A stretch of 64,000 nt of DNA from Bacteroidota bacterium (GTDB lineage: Bacteria; Bacteroidota; Bacteroidia; Chitinophagales; Chitinophagaceae), in the NCBI GenBank assembly GCA_028875875.1, contig JAGWUV010000002.1, positions 95,337-159,336 on the forward strand. The letters run 5' to 3'. Within the stretch, counting starts at the first letter, position 1. Every line of letters begins with the position of its first letter. The position numbers and the translations under genes are program-made. Shown piece after piece: positions 45,043-54,390 of the stretch. Under the pieces are notes generated by a model, which was not told where the DNA came from, did not search any database, and worked only from the letters and a program-made list of their open reading frames with translations.

Positions 45043-48000
45043 TTACTTCTTAGCTTGTTGATTCAGTTTTACCAGTACAGGATATGTATTATTCTGTAAA
45101 ATCAGCAATGCCTTTTCTTTCCTGATATCAATCTGTTGAATATCTCTTACTTCTCCTTTAAGTAGTAAACCCGTTTCGCAGGCATCTACCCATTTAAAGT
45201 GGCCTTTGCCATCATTCAGCAATACATCGCCCAAACTGCCATCGAGCCTTTCAAACTGTGGGAGAAAGCCAAACTGGTTACCACCAGAAACAATATCCGG
45301 GTGTCCATCGCCATTTACATCCATGAAAGAGATTGCATTGATACAACTCATTTGTGATAAGGGGGGTAACTTCCCAATATCAAACTGTCCATTTCCTTTA
45401 TTGATGGCAACAATGGAGGAACAATAGGTAAATTGTTTGACTTTACTTTTGGATATCAGCTCCGAAGAAAAAAGTTCCTGTATGGATTTACTTGCATACT
45501 CCGCATGTTTCAGGTTATTTTTTTTAATAGAAGGAAGTTGTTCTTCAAGATCATGTTTAAGAACAACGGGCTTATCTTTTCCATCAACAGTATAGGTCAT
45601 TATTTTATCAGTAATACCATTCTGATCAAAATCATTCAACCATAATTTTACAGGGTTATTTTCATCGGGATGCAGGTAAAAGTTCTCTCCTATATTCCCC
45701 AGTACTAGATCAGGCTTACCATCTCCGTTAAGGTCTGCCACATTAACCGTTTGCCACCAACCGTATAAACCCGATAAGTTTGTTTTAACTTCTTCGAAAT
45801 GATCTTTATGGAAAGAAAAAATTCGTGGAGCCATCCATTCTCCTGCAATGATTAGTTCTTTAGCCGCATCGCCTGTAACATCTGCCCAAACGGCATTAGT
45901 AACCATTCCGATCTTAGCGATGTCGGGATTTTTCGTTGCAGCAATATCTGTGAAATGGCCCTTACCATCATTCACAAACAAAAAGCTGGTAGGATCATAC
46001 CCGTATTCTCTCGGATAACTTCTGGCACCGATAAATACATCCGGGAATCCATCACCATTAAAATCATTCACTGCCGCTACAGCAACATTCATAGATACAT
46101 TAGGAAATGCATTGGCATCTATGCTAAAGTTTCCTTTACCATCATTTTTAAAAAGGCGAAGTTGTAATTCACGGGTATTGATATCGTTATTGTTGCCCCC
46201 CGGACCAATGAGCAGATCGAGATCACCATCATGATCACAATCGAATAAGGTTACGGCAACATCTTCAAATGAAAGAAATTGCTGAAAAGCTTTCTCTTCT
46301 TTTTTAGTGAAGGATCCGTTCGCATTTTGTATATAAACCTGTCCTGGATGATGAGGGGTACCGCCAATGAACACATCTTGCAACCCATCACCGTTCAGGT
46401 CGCCTATTGCTGCTTTCGGGCCTTCCCTGGATAAAAGCCTTGGTATATTCCGCTCCAGGTAAAAATCAACCACATCATCTTCAACATGCTTCTCAAAAGG
46501 ACCACTTACGGTTGTAAATAATGTTTGAGTGCATGTTGTTTCTTTTTCTTTATAGAGCTGTTGTTCGTCATCCTGCTGAATGGTTAGTACCTGGTTAATG
46601 GCAGGATGCTGTATTGTTTTCACTGTTCTGTTGGGCCACATGATCTGAAGCGAATCGATGCTTTGCATCTTTCCCAAACCGATGATCTGTTTATAATCTA
46701 CAGACGACTGAAAGCCACGGCTGGGTATTAGTTCACGGGTAAGTATTTCATGGTTGGCATACAACATTATTTTACTGCCCACTGCAAAGGGATTTTGCCC
46801 CTTGCCTTTCAGCACGATCCCCACATAATTATTTTTATTGATCTCCCTGGCATTGTTTTTATACACAAATGCAGGTTGGTTTTCATTATTAATGATCAGG
46901 TCGAGGTCACCATCACCATCCAGGTCGCCGTAAGCCGCACCATTGGAGAAGGTAGGCTGGGTAAAGCCCCAATCATCACCTATATCCGTAAAATGCAGAT
47001 CATGGTTATTCCTGTATACCTTATTCTTTAAAGCATTTTTAGGAATCTCTTTCAATACTTTGTACACTTCTTCTTTTTTGCCGGTAAGAACCATTTTCTG
47101 AATAACATCATTGGCAAAGAAGTTCATAAAGTCCAGGTCCGTTACATCATGATTCACACCATTGCATACATAAATGTCATTCCAACCATCGTTGTCCATA
47201 TCGAACATCAACGCACCCCAGCTCCAGTCTGTTGCAGATACACCGGCATAGTTTCCAATGTCAGTGAAGTTGCCTGATTTACTGTTCAGTTGCAGGCAGT
47301 TTTTTACATAATGATAATAGAAACCCGCTCTTATCTTACGGTTGAACATATCGATGTCATCGAAAGCACCGGTTGTTTTGATGCGATAGTCGGATAGCGG
47401 AAGCATATCCGTAGAGAAAAGGTCAGGATAACCATCATTATTAATATCAGCAATATCGGCACCCATGGAAGAGAAACTGGTATGTTGCATTTTATCTTCC
47501 AGCATATCCTTAAAAGTGCCGTTCTTTTGATTGATGTATAAGTAATCCCGTTCATAAGAATCATTCGCCACATACACATCCGGGTAACCATCCCCATTGA
47601 TATCTCCAACGGAAACACCCATACCAAAACTGATTAGGGTTCCGTGGATTCCGGCAGATTGAGTTACTTCCACAAATTTTCCGTTGTCATTCCTGAAAAG
47701 GTGATCACCGCCGCCTTTCAAAAAATTACCTACCGGCCACTTGCTTTCAAGTAAGTCTCTTTTATTATCAAACTCTAACTGGTTAACAGGAATCGGGCTA
47801 TTGTTGATCATAAAGCAATCCAGGTCACCATCCATATCATAATCAAAAAAAGAAACCTGTGTGGTATACGCTGATACATCAAGTCCGTATTGTGCAGCCG
47901 ATTCAGTAAAAGTGAGGTTATGATTATTAATATACAGTTTATTCTTCCTGTTACCTGTAGGCATATGCCCGGAAGAGCAAACATAGATATCCAGCCATCC

Positions 48001-48366
48001 ATCGCCGTTTATATCAGCAAATACAACACCGGTATTCCATTTGTCGTCTTCAATAATTCCTGCTGATTTGGAAATATCTTCAAACTTCATGTGGCCCTTG
48101 TTCAGGTAAAGCTTGTTATTGCCCATATTAGCAGTAAGAAATACATCGGGCAGTCCATCATTATTGATATCACCTATCGCAACACCGCCGCCGTTATAAA
48201 AGTTGCGGAACAGGAAACTGTTTTCTTTTCTGTCGTCATTCACCTCATTTACAAAATTGATCCCGGTATTTTCCTGTAACTCAAATAAAGTATCTTTTTT
48301 CTTCATTTTACAGGACAACAGGACAAAAACAAAAAAGAGAGAAACGTACTTAGTAGATGATATCAT
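45043..48366 (-). CDS. FG-GAP/VCBS plus ASPIC-UnbV lipoprotein, copy 3 (first after susD)
   Basis: 1,107 residues, lipobox VLLSC (Cys19). It has the same 14-loop layout (DINNDGLPD, DINGDGWLD, DYDMDGDLD ... DVNGDGHPD) and a central ASPIC/UnbV domain with SRGFQSSVDYKQIIGLG. It starts 100 bases after susD, with a strong hairpin in between. Because it directly follows susC-susD on the same strand, these lipoproteins are probably displayed together with the SusCD outer-membrane complex, perhaps as accessory binding proteins. That role is inference. Confidence 0.88.
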   Translation of the reverse strand: MISSTKYVSLFFVFVLLSCKMKKKDTLFELQENTGINFVNEVNDDRKENSFLFRNFYNGGGVAIGDINNDGLPDVFLTANMGNNKLYLNKGHMKFEDISKSAGIIEDDKWNTGVVFADINGDGWLDIYVCSSGHMPTGNRKNKLYINNHNLTFTESAAQYGLDVSAYTTQVSFFDYDMDGDLDCFMINNSPIPVNQLEFDNKRDLLESKWPVGNFLKGGGDHLFRNDNGKFVEVTQSAGIHGTLISFGMGVSVGDINGDGYPDVYVANDSYERDYLYINQKNGTFKDMLEDKMQHTSFSSMGADIADINNDGYPDLFSTDMLPLSDYRIKTTGAFDDIDMFNRKIRAGFYYHYVKNCLQLNSKSGNFTDIGNYAGVSATDWSWGALMFDMDNDGWNDIYVCNGVNHDVTDLDFMNFFANDVIQKMVLTGKKEEVYKVLKEIPKNALKNKVYRNNHDLHFTDIGDDWGFTQPTFSNGAAYGDLDGDGDLDLIINNENQPAFVYKNNAREINKNNYVGIVLKGKGQNPFAVGSKIMLYANHEILTRELIPSRGFQSSVDYKQIIGLGKMQSIDSLQIMWPNRTVKTIQHPAINQVLTIQQDDEQQLYKEKETTCTQTLFTTVSGPFEKHVEDDVVDFYLERNIPRLLSREGPKAAIGDLNGDGLQDVFIGGTPHHPGQVYIQNANGSFTKKEEKAFQQFLSFEDVAVTLFDCDHDGDLDLLIGPGGNNNDINTRELQLRLFKNDGKGNFSIDANAFPNVSMNVAVAAVNDFNGDGFPDVFIGARSYPREYGYDPTSFLFVNDGKGHFTDIAATKNPDIAKIGMVTNAVWADVTGDAAKELIIAGEWMAPRIFSFHKDHFEEVKTNLSGLYGWWQTVNVADLNGDGKPDLVLGNIGENFYLHPDENNPVKLWLNDFDQNGITDKIMTYTVDGKDKPVVLKHDLEEQLPSIKKNNLKHAEYASKSIQELFSSELISKSKVKQFTYCSSIVAINKGNGQFDIGKLPPLSQMSCINAISFMDVNGDGHPDIVSGGNQFGFLPQFERLDGSLGDVLLNDGKGHFKWVDACETGLLLKGEVRDIQQIDIRKEKALLILQNNTYPVLVKLNQQAKK

Positions 48367-48398
48367 ACTGAAAGTAATACTGAAGTTATATTAAAAGA

Positions 48399-48424
48399 GA
48401 AAGGTCAATAAAAATTGACCTTTC
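48399..48424 (-). terminator. Hairpin between susD and the FG-GAP genes
   Basis: GAAAGGTCAAT pairs perfectly (11 base pairs) with ATTGACCTTTC around a 4-base loop, followed on the minus strand by the weak T-rich TCTTTTAATAT. It probably acts as a partial terminator or 3'-end stabiliser, lowering expression of the three downstream genes relative to susCD. Confidence 0.6.
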
Positions 48425-48466
48425 ACCAAAAAAGAGTACCGAATATTAATTAGACAAGCGTTAAAA

Positions 48467-50143
48467 TTAATAGCCGGGATTTTGTGTTAAGTTAGGATTT
48501 GCAGCCAATGCCTGGTTAGGAATTGGGAACAGCAAATATTTAGGATCATCTGTTGGTTTATACTGCCAAGGCTTAGTAAATACTCCGAAACGAACAAGGT
48601 CTGTTCTCCTTACAGTTTCCCAATACATCTCTCTTCCTCTCTCAGTTAATAGTGTATTAGGATCGTAGATGTTAGAAGTATTCACCAGTGAAATAGAAGG
48701 TAAAGGAGCAGCTTTCCTGGCAGCGCGAAGTGTATTTACTAAGGCTAATGCACCGGCATTATCAGGGGAAGCAGCACGTAATTTAGCTTCCGCAACCATC
48801 AATACCACATCAGAATAGCGCATGATTACGATATCGTTACCTGCAGGACCTTCGTAGTATTTACTACCGCTGGAAAAGTCAGGTGGATATTTTTCAACAC
48901 GGATACCTGTCACTTCAAGGTTGCTTCCTGTTTCCTGCATATTGCTGGCAATAGTAGGATCGAAGGCAAGCGGATTCTTTTTCCTGTCCTGCAATGGCAT
49001 TTTATTTTCATTATATTGCTGACCAATCATCATACCGGGTTTCTGACCGGAGAAATTGGTAACACCCCAATAATATCTACCACCGATCCTTGAATCTACA
49101 GCTGTATCTGCATATAAGCCGCTGATGTTACCAGAAGCAAACTGCGATACACCCACCATTGGTTGTGCGGTAGTTCCAAAGCTGTTATAGAAATCACTGA
49201 TGGTAGAGAAGCCGTTCCATCCTGCGTTAGGGTTATAATCAGTTTCCTGGTTATAGTGTAAGGTCATACACCAACGAGCCTGGGGTCCACTGTTATTGGC
49301 AGAAACACCAGAGTTGTTGATCCAGGTAAAGATATTCTCAGGAGAAGAACCGTTGGTTACATCGAAGTTTTGAAAATACTCAGATGCATAACTATACTGA
49401 CCGCTGTTCATGATGCTTGTACCCAGGGTGATCACTTGCTGCATATCAGCATCAGCAAATGTTGGATTAGCCCTGTTAGCCCATGCTCCCCTGTTCAGGT
49501 AACATTTCATCAGCAAAGTTTTCGCTGCTGCCTGGCCAACCTTACCGGCATTATCAGGTTTTGCGGGTAAGTCATTTATAATGGCTGTTAATTCATCAAT
49601 GATGAACTGTGCTGCTGCTGCACCGGATTTTACGGTAGGTGCATTCAGCAGGTTATCACCCGGGTTCCTTACCGGGTATTGGCCATACAAATCCAATAAG
49701 TAGTATAATGATAATGCTCTCAGAAATCTTGCTTCAGCAGCCTGTTGCTTAGAAGGGCTGAACGCAAGAACGTTGGTAGCATCGAAGTTCATTTTGTTCA
49801 GGTTATTGAACACGCTTAAGATCTGGCCATGGTCTGCATTCCAGGTATGGTTGTGCAATACACGCCAAACACCGTTATCATCCCAGTCACCACCTCTTGT
49901 TGGTACCAAAGATTCATCGGCTGTGTTCTCTTCCAAAGAGAACAGTTGATCCTGGTTAGTAAACGGAACCTGCAAATCTGCATAGGCAGCCTGTAAAAGC
50001 AGTCCCACACCTTGAGCACCTAAGGCGGTTGCCGTTTGGTTATTAGTTAATGTGCTATTCAACTTTTCATCCAGCTTGGTACAGCCAACAGCCGAAACCA
50101 TAGCAAGAACGGTAAGTAGTTTAATATTTTTAGACTTTATCAT
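48467..50143 (-). CDS. SusD/RagB family nutrient-binding lipoprotein
   Basis: 558 residues with a lipoprotein signal (AVGC, Cys21). The TPR-like helical core is seen in AEARFLRALSLYYLLDLYGQYP (about 132-153) and the C-terminal end FPIPNQALAANPNLTQNPGY, both standard for the family. It caps the SusC channel at the cell surface and captures a glycan or peptide. It starts 21 bases after susC. The substrate cannot be read from the sequence. Confidence 0.95.
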   Translation of the reverse strand: MIKSKNIKLLTVLAMVSAVGCTKLDEKLNSTLTNNQTATALGAQGVGLLLQAAYADLQVPFTNQDQLFSLEENTADESLVPTRGGDWDDNGVWRVLHNHTWNADHGQILSVFNNLNKMNFDATNVLAFSPSKQQAAEARFLRALSLYYLLDLYGQYPVRNPGDNLLNAPTVKSGAAAAQFIIDELTAIINDLPAKPDNAGKVGQAAAKTLLMKCYLNRGAWANRANPTFADADMQQVITLGTSIMNSGQYSYASEYFQNFDVTNGSSPENIFTWINNSGVSANNSGPQARWCMTLHYNQETDYNPNAGWNGFSTISDFYNSFGTTAQPMVGVSQFASGNISGLYADTAVDSRIGGRYYWGVTNFSGQKPGMMIGQQYNENKMPLQDRKKNPLAFDPTIASNMQETGSNLEVTGIRVEKYPPDFSSGSKYYEGPAGNDIVIMRYSDVVLMVAEAKLRAASPDNAGALALVNTLRAARKAAPLPSISLVNTSNIYDPNTLLTERGREMYWETVRRTDLVRFGVFTKPWQYKPTDDPKYLLFPIPNQALAANPNLTQNPGY

Positions 50144-50164
50144 AAAAAATTATATTTATTGTTT

Positions 50165-53131
50165 TTATAAAGAAAAGTTAACACCTACAGTAACAGTCCT
50201 CATTGTTGGGTAAGGGATGTATTCAATTGATCTTGAAGGGTAGTTGCTGTAACTCTTATCAACACTAACTTCCGGATCGAAACCTGAGAACTTAGTGATT
50301 ACTAATAAGTTGGTTGCAGAAACGAACGCATTTAAGTTCTTAACATACTTACCAGCATTACCTATGCTATATGATAAAGTTGTATTTCTGATTTTAAAGA
50401 AGTTACCACTTTCCAGGAACCTTGTAGAAGCACCTACAGCACTTGATGGTTTCTCAGCTGAGTTGTACGCATTCTTATCGATGTTCCTACCATTAGCAAT
50501 ACCTGAAATATTGGTTACAGATGTTGCAGTGTTATTATATACCATATAACCGGCAGCACCACCACCATTGATCACAAAAGTGAATTTCTTGTATCTTAAA
50601 GTTGTGCTGATACCATAGTTGGTTGTAGGGTTGGGGTTTCCGGCAAAAAATGGATTGGCACCGATAATTTGGTTACCGTTCGCATCAAATCCGCCGAATT
50701 GTTTTAGATAGAATACATCAACTGGTTGGTTGTTGGCAATAGCTTCACCCAAAGTACCAGATACACCCTGACCGTTGATCTGACCAGTTTGGATTAACAG
50801 GTCTTTTCCGTTCTGAGTAAAGTTCTTCAGCTTGTTTTTGTTGTAAGAAATATTGGCATTTACATCCCAAGTGAAGTCTTTCTTATCAATTAGTGTAGCA
50901 CCTAAGCTAAATTCCACACCTGAGTTCATGATGTTAGCTGGCAGGTTGATGAAATAGATAGAAGCAGGAGCCGGCTGGATAGCTGTGTTCTGGAAAAGGA
51001 TGTTGGTAGTATTCTTGTTATAGTAATCGATGCTACCATAAATCTTTCCATTCTTCAAAGCAAAGTCGATACCGAAGTTGTATGAATTTGTTTGCTCCCA
51101 TTTCAGGTTAGGGTTAGCAACGTTTGTTTGACCGGCATTGTTGTAAGTGTTGAAGTTGAATTGCTCCTGAGAAGCACCGGCAGGGAACTCCTGGTTACCT
51201 GTAATACCCCATGAAGCTCTCAAACCTAAGTTAGAGAATACTTTGTTGTTCTTCATGAAGTCTTCGTTGATGATCGCCCATTTAGCACCTACTGATGGGA
51301 AATAACCATACTTGTTATTAGAACCGAATTTGCTGGAACCATCTGCTCTTAATGTTGCAGTTAAATAATATTTATCTGACTGGTTCAACTGGATCCTACC
51401 GAAATAAGACTGTAATTCGATAGTTGGGTCAACATATACAGAAGGCAGGTTTTGCTGGTTGCCATCCTGTAACATGCTGGTATAAGGAAGTGTAATGTTT
51501 CCTTGTGTAAGGTTGGTATTGAAACCTGAAGCAGAAATAGCATTATTGTTGTAATCAGATTTCCAGTACTCATAACCTACTACCGCATCCATGTGCAGGC
51601 TTCTTGTAAGATCTGTTTTATAAGTTAAAGTATGGTCGAAAGTTTGAGAAGTAAGTCTTGCATTAGAGATAGCTCCAAAACCTAGACTAGAAACACCGCT
51701 GATACCCTGTAGGAAACCATATAGGTTTGTATTTCTTGCACCGGTACTGTTATTCAATGCATACATGAATTTATATTCTAAATTCTTTGAAAGCTTATAG
51801 GATGCACTGATATTGCCTAAGATAGAATTCACACTGGCCATATCGTTGGTAGCTGCTAAGAACGCAAGCGGGTTACCTGAACCATTGGTTGGATAAATGA
51901 AATTACCGCTGGCGTCAGTCATTGCCTGAGTAGGATTCCACTGTAAAACAGAACTGATGATGTTACCCTGGGAACCAGAAGTATTAGCTACCGGAACCAG
52001 GCTTTCAGTAGTATGTCCTGCAGTTAAGTTGAAGGTTAATGTTAATCTCTTATCTAAGAACTTATATTGACCGGCGAAGTTGCCCACATATTTATCCAAA
52101 GAAGAGTTTTTAATATAACCGTTAGTAGATGATCCCAGGAATGAGGCTCTGAACCTTCCGTTCTCATTACCACCACTCATAGCCAGGCTGTAGTTCTGAG
52201 TCAGGTTAGTATTTTTTATCTGGTTAAATGCATCAACAGTGCTACCCATGTCCTGTCCGGTAATACCATATTTATTTAAAGCAGATCTGAATTCACCTGC
52301 ACTTAATACATCGAATTTTTTCATTAAACCTGCATTGAAACCGATACTTGTACCGAACTCCAGTTTAGGAGCACCTGCAGAACCTGTTTTTGTAGTGATA
52401 ACGATAACACCATTCGCACCTCTTGAACCGTAGATAGCTGTAGAAGAGGCATCTTTCAATACATCGATAGAAGCGATATCATTAGGATTTAAGAAGATCA
52501 ATGGGTCAGCATCCGGAGATACACCAAATGTAGTGCTGATACCTGGCCTTGCAGATCTTCCATCTAAAGGAACTCCATCTATTACATACAATGGGTTATT
52601 AGAAGCGCGGATAGAGTTATTACCCCTGATTTTTATGGTAGTAGCACCACCGGGCTGGCCGGTGTTGTTAGTTACCTCCAAACCTGCCACCTTGTTTTGC
52701 AGCAATTGGTTGGGGGTAGTAATTACACCCTGGTTAAAATCTTTTGATTGTAAAGAAGCAACCGCACCAGTGATATCCTTCTTGCGGGCAGTACCGTAAC
52801 CGATTACCACCACATCATTCAGGTTCTGGCTGGTAGCAGCTAAGGCAACCATAAGGTTATCCTGGATAGCCACCTGCTGTTCTTCATAACCAAGAGATGA
52901 AATAGTTAATGTTTTTGCTGAAGCAGGAACACTGATTTTGAAGGTACCATCTGCTCCTGTTTGTGTACCAATTTTCGTTCCTTTCACAAGGATCGAGGCT
53001 CCCTGAATAGCCGAGCCATCTTTTGAATCAGTTACTTTACCGGTTACCACTTTTGTTTGCGCAAAGGCTGCTGTGGTGAACAAGGCAACGCATAGGCATA
53101 CAATGCCCCGGGCAATCGTCTTTAAGTTCAT
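50165..53131 (-). CDS. SusC/RagA family TonB-dependent transporter
   Basis: 988 residues from the ATG at 53131; a TTG six bases upstream is unlikely. Signal peptide about 1-24 (TTAAFAQ). An N-terminal carboxypeptidase-D-like domain (VTGKVTDSKDGSAIQGASIL, about 28-105) is followed by the SusC hallmark DVVVIGYGTARKKDITGAV, the plug with IRGNNSIRASNNPLYVIDGV and IYGSRGANGVIVITTK, and a 22-strand barrel. It imports the ligand captured by SusD, driven by TonB. It is divergent from a LacI-type regulator gene, with an operator-like site in the shared 256-base gap. Confidence 0.96.
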   Translation of the reverse strand: MNLKTIARGIVCLCVALFTTAAFAQTKVVTGKVTDSKDGSAIQGASILVKGTKIGTQTGADGTFKISVPASAKTLTISSLGYEEQQVAIQDNLMVALAATSQNLNDVVVIGYGTARKKDITGAVASLQSKDFNQGVITTPNQLLQNKVAGLEVTNNTGQPGGATTIKIRGNNSIRASNNPLYVIDGVPLDGRSARPGISTTFGVSPDADPLIFLNPNDIASIDVLKDASSTAIYGSRGANGVIVITTKTGSAGAPKLEFGTSIGFNAGLMKKFDVLSAGEFRSALNKYGITGQDMGSTVDAFNQIKNTNLTQNYSLAMSGGNENGRFRASFLGSSTNGYIKNSSLDKYVGNFAGQYKFLDKRLTLTFNLTAGHTTESLVPVANTSGSQGNIISSVLQWNPTQAMTDASGNFIYPTNGSGNPLAFLAATNDMASVNSILGNISASYKLSKNLEYKFMYALNNSTGARNTNLYGFLQGISGVSSLGFGAISNARLTSQTFDHTLTYKTDLTRSLHMDAVVGYEYWKSDYNNNAISASGFNTNLTQGNITLPYTSMLQDGNQQNLPSVYVDPTIELQSYFGRIQLNQSDKYYLTATLRADGSSKFGSNNKYGYFPSVGAKWAIINEDFMKNNKVFSNLGLRASWGITGNQEFPAGASQEQFNFNTYNNAGQTNVANPNLKWEQTNSYNFGIDFALKNGKIYGSIDYYNKNTTNILFQNTAIQPAPASIYFINLPANIMNSGVEFSLGATLIDKKDFTWDVNANISYNKNKLKNFTQNGKDLLIQTGQINGQGVSGTLGEAIANNQPVDVFYLKQFGGFDANGNQIIGANPFFAGNPNPTTNYGISTTLRYKKFTFVINGGGAAGYMVYNNTATSVTNISGIANGRNIDKNAYNSAEKPSSAVGASTRFLESGNFFKIRNTTLSYSIGNAGKYVKNLNAFVSATNLLVITKFSGFDPEVSVDKSYSNYPSRSIEYIPYPTMRTVTVGVNFSL

Positions 53132-53314
53132 AGACAAGCGTTTAGTTTTTTAGGTTTAATGTGTTTCGTTTACACGATCGTTCTGAAAGCCGTTATTGTA
53201 ATCACAAAATATCTTTGTTAAACTTCAGTGAAAACAATAATTACTTTTGGAAATGTGACAGTGAAAGTATCTTAAATGTTGCATTCAAAAACCTTTAAAA
53301 ATGGCTAAAGAACT

Positions 53315-53330
53315 CCGCAATCGTTTGCGG
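53315..53330. promoter_or_regulatory. LacI/PurR-type operator between susC and lacI-like genes
   Basis: CCGCAATCGTTTGCGG is symmetric except for one pair near the centre and closely resembles the CGCAAACGTTTGCG-type sites bound by LacI/PurR-family proteins. It lies about 58 bases before the regulator gene and about 184 before susC. A further TTTGC half-site follows at 53335. A weak TATTTTG box for susC is at 53205-53211 on the minus strand. Confidence 0.55.
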
Positions 53331-53387
53331 AATTGTTTGCAGTGGAAAAGTTTCGTAACTTACTAACCAACTTACAACCCGTTTTTC

Positions 53388-54374
53388 ATGACAAATACCA
53401 CACTTAAAAAAATATCTGAAGTCCTGGGAATCAGCATCTCTACCGTATCAAGGGCACTCAAAAACCACCCGGATATTTCAACAAAAACCAAGCAAAAAGT
53501 AGTAGAACTGGCCCAAACCCTCGATTACGAGCCCAACGCCAATGCAGTTAACCTCAGAACCAGTAACAGCAAACTTTTTGGGGTTATCGTGCCCTCCGTG
53601 TCCAGCTATTTCTACGATTCTTTTATTGCTGCCCTGGAAGAAGAATGCCGTAATAATGATTACCGCCTAATGATTCTGCAATCCGGTGATGACCCCGATA
53701 TAGAACTGAACAATGTGAAGCTTTGCCGCCAGAACAGGGTAACCGGCCTTTTTGCCTGCCTTACCCCTCAAACGAAAGATGTACATCACTTTCTCAAACT
53801 GAACGAACTGAACATCCCGGTGGTGTTTTTTGATAAGGTGCCCGATATCGCTTCCTGCAACAAGGTTTGTGTAGCCGACACAGATGCCGCCTCCATTGCA
53901 GCAAGGGCCATTCGCAACAAAAACAAAAAAAATGTATTGGCCATCTTTGGCAGCAAAGAGCTTTCCATCACTAAAAAAAGATTGGAAGCTTTTAGCAAGA
54001 TCCTGAACAAGAACGAAGTGAATTTCGATCTTCAGTTTGCATTAAATAACGATCAGGCCCAAAAAATAACAGAAGAAGCTTTGCAGAAAAAAAACCCGCC
54101 GGATACCATTTTTTGTATGAGCGATGAGATCCTTATAGGAGCAATGAAAGCCATCCAGGAGGCAAACCTCTCCATACCCTCGGAAATCGGGATCATCGCT
54201 ATCAGCAATGGATTCTTTCCTAAACTCTACTATCCCGAGATCACTTATGTGGAAACAAGTGCCTATAAATTGGGTAAACTGGCCTTTACGGGTATGATGG
54301 CCTGTGTGGCAGGTACACATTTTACCCAGGAGCTTACGGTGCAGTCTTTACTGATCGAAGGAGGGTCTCTATAA
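53388..54374 (+). CDS. LacI family transcriptional regulator
   Basis: 328 residues. The N-terminal helix-turn-helix is typical (LKKISEVLGISISTVSRALKNHPDIS, about 5-30, with hinge NANAVNLRTSNSKLFGVIVP). A periplasmic-binding-protein-like ligand domain follows (about 60-328). It is divergent from susC, so it probably controls the SusCD/FG-GAP operon and itself through the palindrome in the gap. The ligand is unknown; regulators of this family usually sense a sugar or nucleotide. Confidence 0.92.
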   Translation: MTNTTLKKISEVLGISISTVSRALKNHPDISTKTKQKVVELAQTLDYEPNANAVNLRTSNSKLFGVIVPSVSSYFYDSFIAALEEECRNNDYRLMILQSGDDPDIELNNVKLCRQNRVTGLFACLTPQTKDVHHFLKLNELNIPVVFFDKVPDIASCNKVCVADTDAASIAARAIRNKNKKNVLAIFGSKELSITKKRLEAFSKILNKNEVNFDLQFALNNDQAQKITEEALQKKNPPDTIFCMSDEILIGAMKAIQEANLSIPSEIGIIAISNGFFPKLYYPEITYVETSAYKLGKLAFTGMMACVAGTHFTQELTVQSLLIEGGSL

Positions 54375-54390
54375 AAAGAATTGGGATTGA

